Below are positions 15,347 to 23,665 of a stretch of 32,872 nucleotides of DNA, in pieces; the first letter of the stretch is position 1; each line of letters begins with the position of its first letter. The notes under the pieces were generated by a model. That model was given only the letters and a program-made list of their open reading frames with translations, had not been told where the DNA came from and did no database searches. The DNA lies in contig CASBQC010000348.1 in the NCBI GenBank assembly GCA_949127805.1, forward strand, positions 1-32,872, read 5' to 3'. A program made the position numbers and the translations under genes. This DNA comes from Nostocales cyanobacterium PMM_0081 (GTDB lineage Bacteria; Cyanobacteriota; Cyanobacteriia; Cyanobacteriales; Nostocaceae).

Positions 15347-17239
15347 ATGAAAAATATACGTTATGGCTGCGGGAATTTGCCGCTACACCAATCCTTGACT
15401 CCGGTGGACAGCCTTCTCCTTCCCTTCTCTTCGAGCTCCGCCAACGCCAACGGGACGCTGGGCGAACATGCGAAAATGTTGTGGTGTGTTGCAAAACGAG
15501 TTTGTAAGGCTGTCCATATTTGTCTACGGAAATACCGGACCCAGATATATTTTTACAAGCAAGATAAAAAGGGTACGCGCTACACCCGTTTTCAGAAACG
15601 CGGCAGATTTAAATTATACAAGCAATTATTTATATTTTTAATAACTTTAATAATTTTCCTGGGGGGGATTTTGACAAAATTGCCCTTTTCTATTGAGTTA
15701 AATATGGCGATCGCATCCCAAACAATACAACTACCACTTTCAACTCGTGGTGCGAAAATCGTTGATGCCAAAGGTAAAAGGGTTTTGCTTCAAGGTGTCA
15801 ATTGGTTTGGTATAGAAACAAACACACATGTTCCTCATGGGTTGTGGCGGCGAGATTATAAAGAAATGCTGGCACAAATTAAACAGCTCGGTTACAACTT
15901 AATTCGCTTGCCTTATTCTGTGCAAGCATTGCGAAGTAGTGATGTAAGTGGCATTGATTTTAGCATTGGCAGCAACAAAGAACTCGAAGCCAAAACGCCT
16001 TTGGAGGTAATGGACTTAATTATTCAAGAATGCGATCGCCAGGGATTATTAATTCTACTTGACAGCCACCGTCTCAATGATGAGCGTATTCCCGAATTGT
16101 GGTATGGAGATGGCTTTAGTGAAGCTGATTGGATTAATACTTGGATCGAGTTAGCAATTAGATATAAAAATCAAGCTAATGTCATTGGTGCAGACCTAAA
16201 AAATGAACCTCACGGCATTGCTAGCTGGGGTACTAACAAAATACTCACCGACTGGCGACTAGCTGCACAACGTGCAGGCAATGCTATTCTCAATGTCAAC
16301 CCCGACTGGCTAATTGTGGTGCAAGGGGTAGAAAATAATGTTCCCGGTCAAAAGCTAAAGAATTATTGGCACGGAGGCAACCTAGAAGGTGTGAAACGCT
16401 ACCCAATAAGGTTATCTCGTCGCCACAAGCTAGTTTATTCTCCCCACGAGTACGGTCCTGGGGTATACAACCAGCCCTATTTTTTGGAGAAGAACTTTCC
16501 CAAAAATTTACGCGATCGCTGGCAAATAGGATTTCACTATATTTCTAGTCAAAGTATTGCCCCGATACTAATTGGCGAATTTGGTGGTCGGCTTTCAGAC
16601 ACAAGTTCCCCTGAAGGAATTTGGCAAACCGAGTTCGTAAAATACATCGGTGATAAAAACTTGAGCTTTGCTTACTGGAGTTGGAATCCAAATAGTGCTG
16701 ATACCGGCGGTATCCTGGGAGACGATTGGCAAAGTGTTGATCTACCAAAACAGCAATTACTATCCCAATTACTTGATGTAGAGACGCGTGCGTTAGCGTT
16801 CGCGGAGCGTTCCGTAGGAAAGCTCGCCGTTCGCGGAGCGTCTCCGACAGGAGAAGGCATCGCGTCTGGACCCCTGTCTGTAGTCGAAGGGGGGAACGGG
16901 GGAATTAGAGGAGTAAATACCATCGCATCCTCTTTAGCTTCGGTGCAATTGAACGTCACTACTGATATTTACTCAAATTGGGAAACAGGATTTTGTGTCA
17001 GCTTCAAAATTAAGAATTCTGGTACCAACAAAGTTGATAATTGGCAGTTGAAATTTAATATGAAACAAGCCGTCATCAATAATTCTTGGAACGCTAATTT
17101 CCAACAACGAGATTTAGAGTATACTGTGACTCCTTTAGATTGGGGACGGGTAATTGAAGCTAATCAAATCAGGGATATCGGCTTTTGTGCTAATAAACAA
17201 GGAAACGATTATCAACCAACACAAATAAAAGTCATCTAA
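15347..17239 (+). CDS. Membrane-anchored GH5 cellulase with C-terminal CBM2-like domain
   Basis: A 630-residue beta-1,4-glucanase. Order: a doubtful N-terminal extension (1-90), one TM helix (~91-113), a GH5 TIM barrel (~135-460), a linker (~470-530) and a CBM2-like domain (~533-630). The GH5 motifs are DLKNEPHG with acid/base Glu287 and IGEFGG with nucleophile Glu411, plus the LLDSH and SPHEYGPG strands. The CBM shows the YSNWETGFCVSFKIKNSGTN opening and a GFCANKQG closing Cys, as in CBM2 disulfides. The extension is GC-rich and repeat-like; an internal ATG at 15476 (residue 44) is an equally possible start, and neither has a clear RBS. The linker contains a repeat insertion. It probably acts outside the inner membrane on cellulose, either remodelling self-made glucan or degrading external cellulose. 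It converges on rpoC2 across a repeat hairpin. Confidence 0.88.
   Translation: MKNIRYGCGNLPLHQSLTPVDSLLLPFSSSSANANGTLGEHAKMLWCVAKRVCKAVHICLRKYRTQIYFYKQDKKGTRYTRFQKRGRFKLYKQLFIFLITLIIFLGGILTKLPFSIELNMAIASQTIQLPLSTRGAKIVDAKGKRVLLQGVNWFGIETNTHVPHGLWRRDYKEMLAQIKQLGYNLIRLPYSVQALRSSDVSGIDFSIGSNKELEAKTPLEVMDLIIQECDRQGLLILLDSHRLNDERIPELWYGDGFSEADWINTWIELAIRYKNQANVIGADLKNEPHGIASWGTNKILTDWRLAAQRAGNAILNVNPDWLIVVQGVENNVPGQKLKNYWHGGNLEGVKRYPIRLSRRHKLVYSPHEYGPGVYNQPYFLEKNFPKNLRDRWQIGFHYISSQSIAPILIGEFGGRLSDTSSPEGIWQTEFVKYIGDKNLSFAYWSWNPNSADTGGILGDDWQSVDLPKQQLLSQLLDVETRALAFAERSVGKLAVRGASPTGEGIASGPLSVVEGGNGGIRGVNTIASSLASVQLNVTTDIYSNWETGFCVSFKIKNSGTNKVDNWQLKFNMKQAVINNSWNANFQQRDLEYTVTPLDWGRVIEANQIRDIGFCANKQGNDYQPTQIKVI
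15365..15472. repeat. GC-rich repeat-like block at the 5' end of the GH5 gene
   Basis: A GC-rich block (ccttctcttcgagctccgcc, then aacgggacgctgggcgaac) begins abruptly after an AT-rich spacer. It resembles the short dispersed repeats elsewhere in the window (compare the 16778-16870 element). It encodes residues ~7-42 with no domain features. Confidence 0.35.
16778..16870. repeat. Composite interspersed repeat inserted in the GH5 linker
   Basis: Begins gtagagacgcg (16778-16788) and ends cgcgtctgg near 16869, the same termini as the 28-bp palindrome family. Inside is a 13-bp direct repeat, gttcgcggagcgt, at 16798-16810 and 16829-16841. It is in frame and encodes residues 478-508 between the catalytic and CBM domains. 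Confidence 0.7.
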
Positions 17240-17335
17240 AAGGATGAAGTATGAAGGATAAAGGATGAAAGAAGAAAAGAATTTTTCCCTTTCCCTTTTC
17301 CTTTTTCATACTTCATACTTCATACTTCATCCTTT
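17239..17335. terminator. Heptad-repeat (STRR) hairpin between convergent GH5 and rpoC2 stops
   Basis: 31-nt arms (17239-17269 and 17305-17335) match at 28 of 31 positions. They are built of 7-bp units such as aaggatg and aagtatg. The left arm begins in the GH5 stop codon and the right arm ends in the rpoC2 stop codon. Such a long hairpin between convergent genes is a candidate bidirectional terminator or 3'-end stabiliser. Confidence 0.7.
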
Positions 17336-20300
17336 AGATTTCCTCCTCAAAATCGTCCTCTTCTTCGTCTTCCTCGTCTTCCTCAAAATCGTCTTCTTCA
17401 ACGAGGTCGTTGACTTCATCAGCAATCATCAACTCATCCTCATCATCTAAAATTGACACCGGCTCTGTACGTCCCCTGCCAAATCCAGAATCCGCAAGTC
17501 CAGGAGAATCCAAATTGTAAGCACGAGCTGTGCGGTCATCTAGCACCATATCCATCGGGTCATCGGCTTCATCCAAGACACTGGTGCTTTCAATAGCGGC
17601 ATAGTCATCAACTATACCCGTTTCCTCATAAGCGTTATACCCAGTACCGGCAGGAATCAATCGTCCGATAATTACGTTTTCTTTCAAACCGCGCAGCCAG
17701 TCAGATTTACCTTCAATTGCGGCTTCGGTCAACACCCGCGTTGTTTCTTGGAATGATGCAGCGGAGATAAAGCTGTCGGTATTCAATGATGCCTTAGTAA
17801 TCCCCAATAATACTGGAGTATACTGCGCCCTCGCACCACCAGTGATTGACATCGCTTCATTCACCTGCTCAATTTGCCGCAGTTCTACCAACTCTCCCGG
17901 CAACATCGTCGTGTCACCACCGTCATCTACCCGCACTTTCGCGGTCATCTGACGCACAATCACTTCAATGTGCTTGTCGGCAATCTCAATGCCTTGAGAT
18001 TGATACACCATTTGCACCTCATTCACCAAAAAAGTCTGCACCTTCTGCAAAGCTAGAGAAGCACAAGCATACACCCCATCCTCAGAACCGAGACTAAAGA
18101 ACACCTCCAAAATTTCGTGCGGATTTGCCGGACCGTCACTCAATGGCTGCCCTGCATTCACCATCGCTCCATCTGTCAGCACCAAATTTTGTCCAGGTCC
18201 TAACGGGTAATCGGTGACAACACCATTTGGTTCGATGACTTTAGCTGCGATCGCTTCATCACCATCACCATATACAACCTTCACTTCCCCCGTCCGCTTT
18301 GCCAAAATACACGCTTCTTTTGGCTTACGTGCTTCTAGCAGTTCCTCAATTCTCGGCAAACCTTGAATAATGTCTCCGGTTTTGGCGCGTTCAAACACCA
18401 ACAACACCAAATTATCACCCCGTTGCACCAAATCGCCATCTTCTATCTGCAACACCGCACCCGGTGAAACTCGATAAGGACGACCAATGCGAATCGTCAC
18501 AGAATATGTAGAGACGCGATTAATCGCGTCTGTACGAGTTTCCGGATTAACTCCCAACTCCTCACCTTCGTGCAGACGTTCTGCCGGAGCGTCTTTACCT
18601 AACTTCTTCACATTCAGCACTTGCCCAGACAAAGGAGCAACCACTCCCGGCACAATGGCAGCACCCTCCACCAGCAAGTCGCCCTTCTTCAGCTTCGGTG
18701 CCACCGTAGTGTTCACCGTCACCATATCCGTATGACGCAACACCAAGCAACGACGCACCGTTTCGCTTCCTTTTTGCACTCCCCGCACAATACCGCCTTC
18801 TTTACAGAGAATTTGGGTACGTGCAACTACAGCACCAGGTGCGATCGTTTGCAGCGCTTCTACTTCCAGACTCGTAATCGTGCTACCTTGAGTCGCATCG
18901 GCGGTAATGTCGCGACGCACTACCAAAGACTCCAAAATTACCAATTGCAAACGAGAAGTTTCCGAACCTTCACCCTCCGGGTTCATCAGTTCGGCGGAAC
19001 GGAAACCGTTCCCGCCGACTGATTCACCATCACTCAACAACTCAATATCTGCTGCTAATGGCGAAGCGTTGTGGTCGGCATCACCCTCAGTCTCAATTTC
19101 CAACACAAGTTGAGTCCGCAGCAGTTCCACACCTTCCACCGACTTAACCCGCTCAGAATCCTTATAAGGCAATCGTTGCACCGCACGCAACTCAATACTG
19201 CGCCCGGTTTGCTGACTAACCGATGTCGTTGATGGCACATCAGGATTATTCGGCACCGCAAACTCATCCACCGGACGACTCAGGAGCGCTGGACCTTCAG
19301 GTGACTCTATATATTGGATATAGCGCAATTCGCTCACCACTTGCCCCAATAACTCCTCACCCGGCTGAACAAAAGTATTATCTCGTCCAATCACCGCTTC
19401 GGGATCGTCCACCATCAGCAGTTCTCCGGGCTTAATCACCACTTCTCTCAATATGTCGTTTTTCTGGGTGACTTCCACCACGCCGCTGTTTTGACAAAAT
19501 ATATCCTTAACTACTTCGGTGCCAGCTTCTACATACTGACCATCTTCTACCAACAGCAGCGATATATCCTTATTTACCTCATGAGTCTCCTCCCGAATCC
19601 ATAGCAGCGTGCCTCCCTGCACCACCTCATAACCCAGCTTCGCCTTGCCTTTTTTCTGCACCTCCACACCGGCGTATTTCAGCAACCCACCAGTCGAAGT
19701 GCGATAGCGATCGTCAATCAACTCCGCCACCACTTGACCATTTTGCACCTTTGTGCCTGGGGTTGCCCGCAAGTTAAAGACTTGGTTATGAGCAGTGGAA
19801 ATCAGGTAATTATTGCGACCTTGGGAACTTTGCACCGTCACCGTTGCCTGATCCAAAACCACACTAGCGGTGATAATCTCAATTTCCCTAGTACTCTTAC
19901 CGACTTGCGCTTCTGGCAAGCGGACTATACCACCATGCAAAGTAGTTAACTTGGTTTCTGCCAAGACACCATTTGTCTCGATACCATCGCCATTATTCAC
20001 CACCAACTCTGCCCCTGGTGGCAAGTTATATACTTCCCCAGACAAAATCCAAATCAAACCACCGCGTGCGGCTGTGGTCGTTGTGTTGCCTTGACGGTCT
20101 GTTTTTTGTTCTGGCACCACTTCAGCGAACTGCACTTCCCCTGCCAAATCACTGGCGACATCTTTAACCGCTTTTTCAGTATTTGCACGAGTTGTCCGTC
20201 CACCTAGTGCCACCTCTGCCAACAACTGACCTTGCTTTACCTGCTGTCCATCCACTATATATAGTGTCGAACCTTGGGTAACGGCAATTTCAATTGACCC

Positions 20301-21485
20301 AGATTGCGATTCCAACGAGAGCGTACCATTTGCTTCCACAAACAGCGAATCTTCCCCGTGTCGAGTGCGATATGCCCTGGTTTTCAACTTGCGCGGTAGG
20401 CGAATGGTACCATCTTTTTCGGCACGCACTTGTTTTGCCACTTCCCCGGTGAATACACCACCAGTGTGGAAAGTCCGCATCGTTAGCTGCGTACCCGGTT
20501 CACCGATACTTTGAGCGGCAATAATTCCCACCGCTTCACCCAAATCCACCATCTTCGCGTGTGCCAAACTCCAGCCATAGCAATGTTGGCAAACCGAACG
20601 CGCTGCTTCACAAGTTAAGGGACTCCGCACTAGAACCGACTGGACACCGCTTTTTTGAATTGTGGCTGCTAATTCGTTACTAATTGGCGTATTGCGCGGG
20701 GCAATAATTTTTTTGGTGGTGGGATGCACCACATCTTCTTGAACTACCCGTCCCATCAAGCGCGTACCGATGGGAATCAAGATTTTGCCACCTTCTGTCA
20801 TCGCTCCCAGCGTAAGTCCTCGCGATGTGCCGCAGTCAAATTCGCGGATAATTACATCTTGGGATACATCCACCAAACGCCTAGTTAAATATCCAGAGTC
20901 AGCAGTTCTTAACGCCGTATCTACCAACCCCTTACGAGCGCCGTAAGAAGAGATAATATATTCAGTAACGGTGAGTCCTTCACGGAAGTTGGTTTTGATT
21001 GGCAAGTCGATAATTTCCCCTTGGGGATCTGCCATCAACCCGCGCATCCCCACCAATTGCCGCACCTGGGATATGTTACCCCGCGCACCCGAAAACGCCA
21101 TCATATACACCGAGTTCAGCGGGTTAGTACTCTTAAAGTGCTTCACCACCTCATCCTTCAGCGCTTCCGACGTACTATTCCAAGTATCAATTACCTTTTG
21201 GAAACGCTCAACTTCGGTAATTTCACCACGTTGATAGCGTTCTTCCGTGGCGCGAATTTCTTCTTCTGCGGCTTCCAGGAGCGATCGCTTGGTTGGCGGC
21301 ACCATCAAATCATCTACACTAATCGAAACCCCGGCTTTGGTCGCATAGCGAAAGCCCAAATCTTTCAACTTATCCGCCATCACCGCCGTCCGCGCCGTGC
21401 CACAATTAGTAAACGCCCAAGAAATTAAATTTCTCAGCTGACCTTTGTCAACGATGCGATTGCGAAAAATCAGTTTTTCAGTCAT
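17334..21485 (-). CDS. rpoC2: RNA polymerase beta' subunit (C-terminal half)
   Basis: A 1383-residue subunit carrying the C-terminal half of the bacterial beta' protein, which is split in cyanobacteria and plastids. The bridge-helix region ([22 protein letters not shown], ~128-149) and trigger loop ([28 protein letters not shown], ~171-198) form the moving parts of the active site. Zinc ligands are Cys218, Cys292, Cys299 and Cys302. A very long insert of sandwich-barrel hybrid repeats follows, as known for cyanobacterial rpoC2. The conserved C-terminal part includes [14 protein letters not shown] and [39 protein letters not shown]. The C-terminus is an acidic tail of ~35 residues. A palindromic repeat lies inside the gene at 18508-18535. 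It is the last gene of rpoB-rpoC1-rpoC2, 143 bp after rpoC1. Confidence 0.98.
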   Translation of the reverse strand: MTEKLIFRNRIVDKGQLRNLISWAFTNCGTARTAVMADKLKDLGFRYATKAGVSISVDDLMVPPTKRSLLEAAEEEIRATEERYQRGEITEVERFQKVIDTWNSTSEALKDEVVKHFKSTNPLNSVYMMAFSGARGNISQVRQLVGMRGLMADPQGEIIDLPIKTNFREGLTVTEYIISSYGARKGLVDTALRTADSGYLTRRLVDVSQDVIIREFDCGTSRGLTLGAMTEGGKILIPIGTRLMGRVVQEDVVHPTTKKIIAPRNTPISNELAATIQKSGVQSVLVRSPLTCEAARSVCQHCYGWSLAHAKMVDLGEAVGIIAAQSIGEPGTQLTMRTFHTGGVFTGEVAKQVRAEKDGTIRLPRKLKTRAYRTRHGEDSLFVEANGTLSLESQSGSIEIAVTQGSTLYIVDGQQVKQGQLLAEVALGGRTTRANTEKAVKDVASDLAGEVQFAEVVPEQKTDRQGNTTTTAARGGLIWILSGEVYNLPPGAELVVNNGDGIETNGVLAETKLTTLHGGIVRLPEAQVGKSTREIEIITASVVLDQATVTVQSSQGRNNYLISTAHNQVFNLRATPGTKVQNGQVVAELIDDRYRTSTGGLLKYAGVEVQKKGKAKLGYEVVQGGTLLWIREETHEVNKDISLLLVEDGQYVEAGTEVVKDIFCQNSGVVEVTQKNDILREVVIKPGELLMVDDPEAVIGRDNTFVQPGEELLGQVVSELRYIQYIESPEGPALLSRPVDEFAVPNNPDVPSTTSVSQQTGRSIELRAVQRLPYKDSERVKSVEGVELLRTQLVLEIETEGDADHNASPLAADIELLSDGESVGGNGFRSAELMNPEGEGSETSRLQLVILESLVVRRDITADATQGSTITSLEVEALQTIAPGAVVARTQILCKEGGIVRGVQKGSETVRRCLVLRHTDMVTVNTTVAPKLKKGDLLVEGAAIVPGVVAPLSGQVLNVKKLGKDAPAERLHEGEELGVNPETRTDAINRVSTYSVTIRIGRPYRVSPGAVLQIEDGDLVQRGDNLVLLVFERAKTGDIIQGLPRIEELLEARKPKEACILAKRTGEVKVVYGDGDEAIAAKVIEPNGVVTDYPLGPGQNLVLTDGAMVNAGQPLSDGPANPHEILEVFFSLGSEDGVYACASLALQKVQTFLVNEVQMVYQSQGIEIADKHIEVIVRQMTAKVRVDDGGDTTMLPGELVELRQIEQVNEAMSITGGARAQYTPVLLGITKASLNTDSFISAASFQETTRVLTEAAIEGKSDWLRGLKENVIIGRLIPAGTGYNAYEETGIVDDYAAIESTSVLDEADDPMDMVLDDRTARAYNLDSPGLADSGFGRGRTEPVSILDDEDELMIADEVNDLVEEDDFEEDEEDEEEDDFEEEI
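18508..18535. repeat. 28-bp palindromic interspersed repeat inside rpoC2
   Basis: The core agacgcgattaatcgcgtct (18512-18531) is a perfect 20-bp palindrome flanked by gtag and gtac, the same layout as the intergenic copies at 6707-6734 and 29197-29224. It is read in frame as rpoC2 residues ~984-993 ([10 protein letters not shown]). Confidence 0.75.
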
Positions 21486-21489
21486 CTAA

Positions 21490-21629
21490 AGTATAAAGGA
21501 TGAAGGATAAAGGATAAAAAAAGTATGAAGTATGAAGTATGAAGTATGAAAAAAGTATCAAGTATGAAAAGAATTTTTCTTTTTTCCTTTTCTTCTTTCA
21601 TCCTTTATCCTTCATCCTTCATACTTCTT
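21490..21629. repeat. Heptad-repeat (STRR) hairpin in the rpoC1-rpoC2 spacer
   Basis: 30-nt arms (21490-21519 and 21596-21625) match at 28 of 30 positions. They enclose further aagtatg units (a run of four tgaagta-type copies near 21531-21560). On the minus strand the repeat begins 3 bases after the rpoC1 stop codon and ends only 4 nt before the rpoC2 ATG. No Shine-Dalgarno sequence is visible for rpoC2. Confidence 0.8.
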
Positions 21630-23503
21630 TAGTTAAGCGCTTCTTGGATCGCCTTGTTATAAATAACCCGACCCGCAGTTGTACGTATATATTGAGAAAT
21701 CAAATTCCCTGACTTGTCTTGTCTGACACGACGGAATTTATATAACAACGTCCGAGTGCCATCAATGTTTTCTTCTACCTTCACGGGTTCGGTATCCGGC
21801 ACATCGGTTTCGACTTCGCCATCAAACCGCACAAATACATAAGCGTGCAAATCAACTTGCTTCTGCTCGTAAGCCATAATCGCATCATCCAAAGAAGCGA
21901 AGTATTTTCCTGCACCCTTCATGGCATCGGGGTTTTCCGCAGTTAAATAATATGCCCCTAACACCATATCTTGGCTGGGTGTAATAATTGGCTTACCAGT
22001 CGCCGGCGACAATATATTATTAGAAGCCAACATCAACAACCGCGCTTCTGCCTGAGATTCCAACGACAACGGTACGTGTACTGCCATTTGGTCGCCATCA
22101 AAGTCGGCGTTAAAAGCCGGACACACCAAGGGATGCAACTGAATTGCCCTGCCTTCTACCAAAATCGGCTCAAATGCCTGAATCCCCAATCGGTGCAGTG
22201 TTGGTGCGCGGTTTAACATCACCGGATGCCCTTCAATCACTTCTTCCAACACATCCCACACACTGGGGTCGTTGCGAGAAATCAGCTTTTTCGCGGCTTT
22301 GATGTTATTTACCATGCCACTGCGAATCAAGCGATTAATCACAAAGGGCTGAAATAACTCAATTGCCATTTCCCTCGGCAAACCACATTGATGGATTTGT
22401 AACTTTGGTCCAACCACAATTACAGAACGACCCGAATAGTCAACTCGCTTACCGAGCAAATTCTGCCGAAAACGTCCTTGCTTACCTTCAATAATGTCCG
22501 AGAGCGACTTCAGCGGTCGGTTATTTGCCCCCACCACCGTGCGTCCCCGACGACCGTTATCAATCAAAGCATCCACCGCTTCTTGCAGCATCCGCTTTTC
22601 GTTGCGAACAATAATCTCTGGTGCTAAAATCTCTTGCAACCGCGCCAAACGGTTGTTACGGTTAATTACCCGGCGATACAAATCATTTAAATCGCTCGTG
22701 GCAAAGCGTCCACCATCCAACTGCACCATCGGACGCAAATCTGGCGGAATTACCGGAATCACGGTCATTACCATCCATTGTGGCAACGAACCAGTGGCGA
22801 TGAAGTTATCAATCACCCGCAACCGTTTAATCAGCTTGGCGCGTTTTTGTCCTTTGGCGTTACCAATTTCTTCGCGCAAGTTTTCCGCTTCTTGCTCTAA
22901 GTTGATATCAGCCAGCAAACGCAACAGCGCTTCTGCCCCAATTCCTACTTCTACTCCCTGAAGTTGCGAATCTTCGGCATAAATCTGGTCTTCAATTTCT
23001 AGCCATTGGTCTTCACTCAACAGCTGCTTATAAGTTAAAGTTTCGGCATTACCTTTGCTCAAAACAACATAAGAGTTGAAATAAACAATCTGCTCCACAT
23101 CCCGCAAGGGCATATCCAGCAAAATAGAAATGTACGAAGGGATACCTTTGAGATACCAAACGTGGGCTACTGGTGCTGCCAGTTTAATGAAACCCATGCG
23201 GTGCCGACGTACTCGCGATTCGGTGACTTCCACCCCACAGCGTTCGCAAACTATACCGCGATGGCGTACTCTCTTATATTTACCGCAATGGCATTCCCAG
23301 TCTTTCGCGGGTCCAAAGATGCGCTCACAAAAAAGCCCATCCATCTCTGGCTTCAAAGTTCGATAATTAATCGTCTCTGGTTTAGTGACTTCACCTACCA
23401 CCTGACCGTTGGGCAGAGTTCGCTCTCCCCAAGTCCGAATGCGTTCCGGCGAAGCCAAGCCGATTTTTACGTAGTCAAACTGATTAGTTTGTGCGTTTCT
23501 CAT
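21629..23503 (-). CDS. rpoC1: RNA polymerase gamma subunit (beta' N-terminal half)
   Basis: A 624-residue subunit, the N-terminal half of the split beta' chain and of normal cyanobacterial length. The N-terminal zinc ribbon has Cys71, Cys73, Cys86 and Cys89. The invariant catalytic loop NADFDGDQ (465-472) supplies the Mg-binding Asp467, Asp469 and Asp471. Other conserved stretches are [23 protein letters not shown] and [13 protein letters not shown]. The start ATG follows a weak GAGA-type ribosome site. It is preceded by rpoB and followed by rpoC2 on the same strand, each across a spacer filled with heptad repeats. Confidence 0.99.
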   Translation of the reverse strand: MRNAQTNQFDYVKIGLASPERIRTWGERTLPNGQVVGEVTKPETINYRTLKPEMDGLFCERIFGPAKDWECHCGKYKRVRHRGIVCERCGVEVTESRVRRHRMGFIKLAAPVAHVWYLKGIPSYISILLDMPLRDVEQIVYFNSYVVLSKGNAETLTYKQLLSEDQWLEIEDQIYAEDSQLQGVEVGIGAEALLRLLADINLEQEAENLREEIGNAKGQKRAKLIKRLRVIDNFIATGSLPQWMVMTVIPVIPPDLRPMVQLDGGRFATSDLNDLYRRVINRNNRLARLQEILAPEIIVRNEKRMLQEAVDALIDNGRRGRTVVGANNRPLKSLSDIIEGKQGRFRQNLLGKRVDYSGRSVIVVGPKLQIHQCGLPREMAIELFQPFVINRLIRSGMVNNIKAAKKLISRNDPSVWDVLEEVIEGHPVMLNRAPTLHRLGIQAFEPILVEGRAIQLHPLVCPAFNADFDGDQMAVHVPLSLESQAEARLLMLASNNILSPATGKPIITPSQDMVLGAYYLTAENPDAMKGAGKYFASLDDAIMAYEQKQVDLHAYVFVRFDGEVETDVPDTEPVKVEENIDGTRTLLYKFRRVRQDKSGNLISQYIRTTAGRVIYNKAIQEALN

Positions 23504-23530
23504 ATTTCTCTGAATGTAGAAAGGATAAAA

Positions 23531-23665
23531 AAAGTATGAAGTGTAAAGGATAAAGGATGAAAAAAGTATGAAGGATGAAGTATGAAGTATGAAAAACGAA
23601 AAAATATGAGTCTTACTTTCTTTTCTTTCTTACTTTCATACTTCATCCTTTACACTTCATACTTT
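23531..23665. repeat. Heptad-repeat (STRR) hairpin in the rpoB-rpoC1 spacer
   Basis: 32-nt arms (23531-23562 and 23634-23665) match at 30 of 32 positions. Units are aagtatg, aagtgta, aaggata and aaggatg. The right arm ends inside the rpoB stop codon (23664-23666), so on the mRNA the repeat begins exactly where rpoB ends. Extra aagtatg units fill the loop side. Confidence 0.8.

Noticed and set aside
22494..22961. 155-codon plus-strand frame antisense to rpoC1
   Set aside because: Shadow of rpoC1; Ser/Arg-rich, with no recognisable fold.
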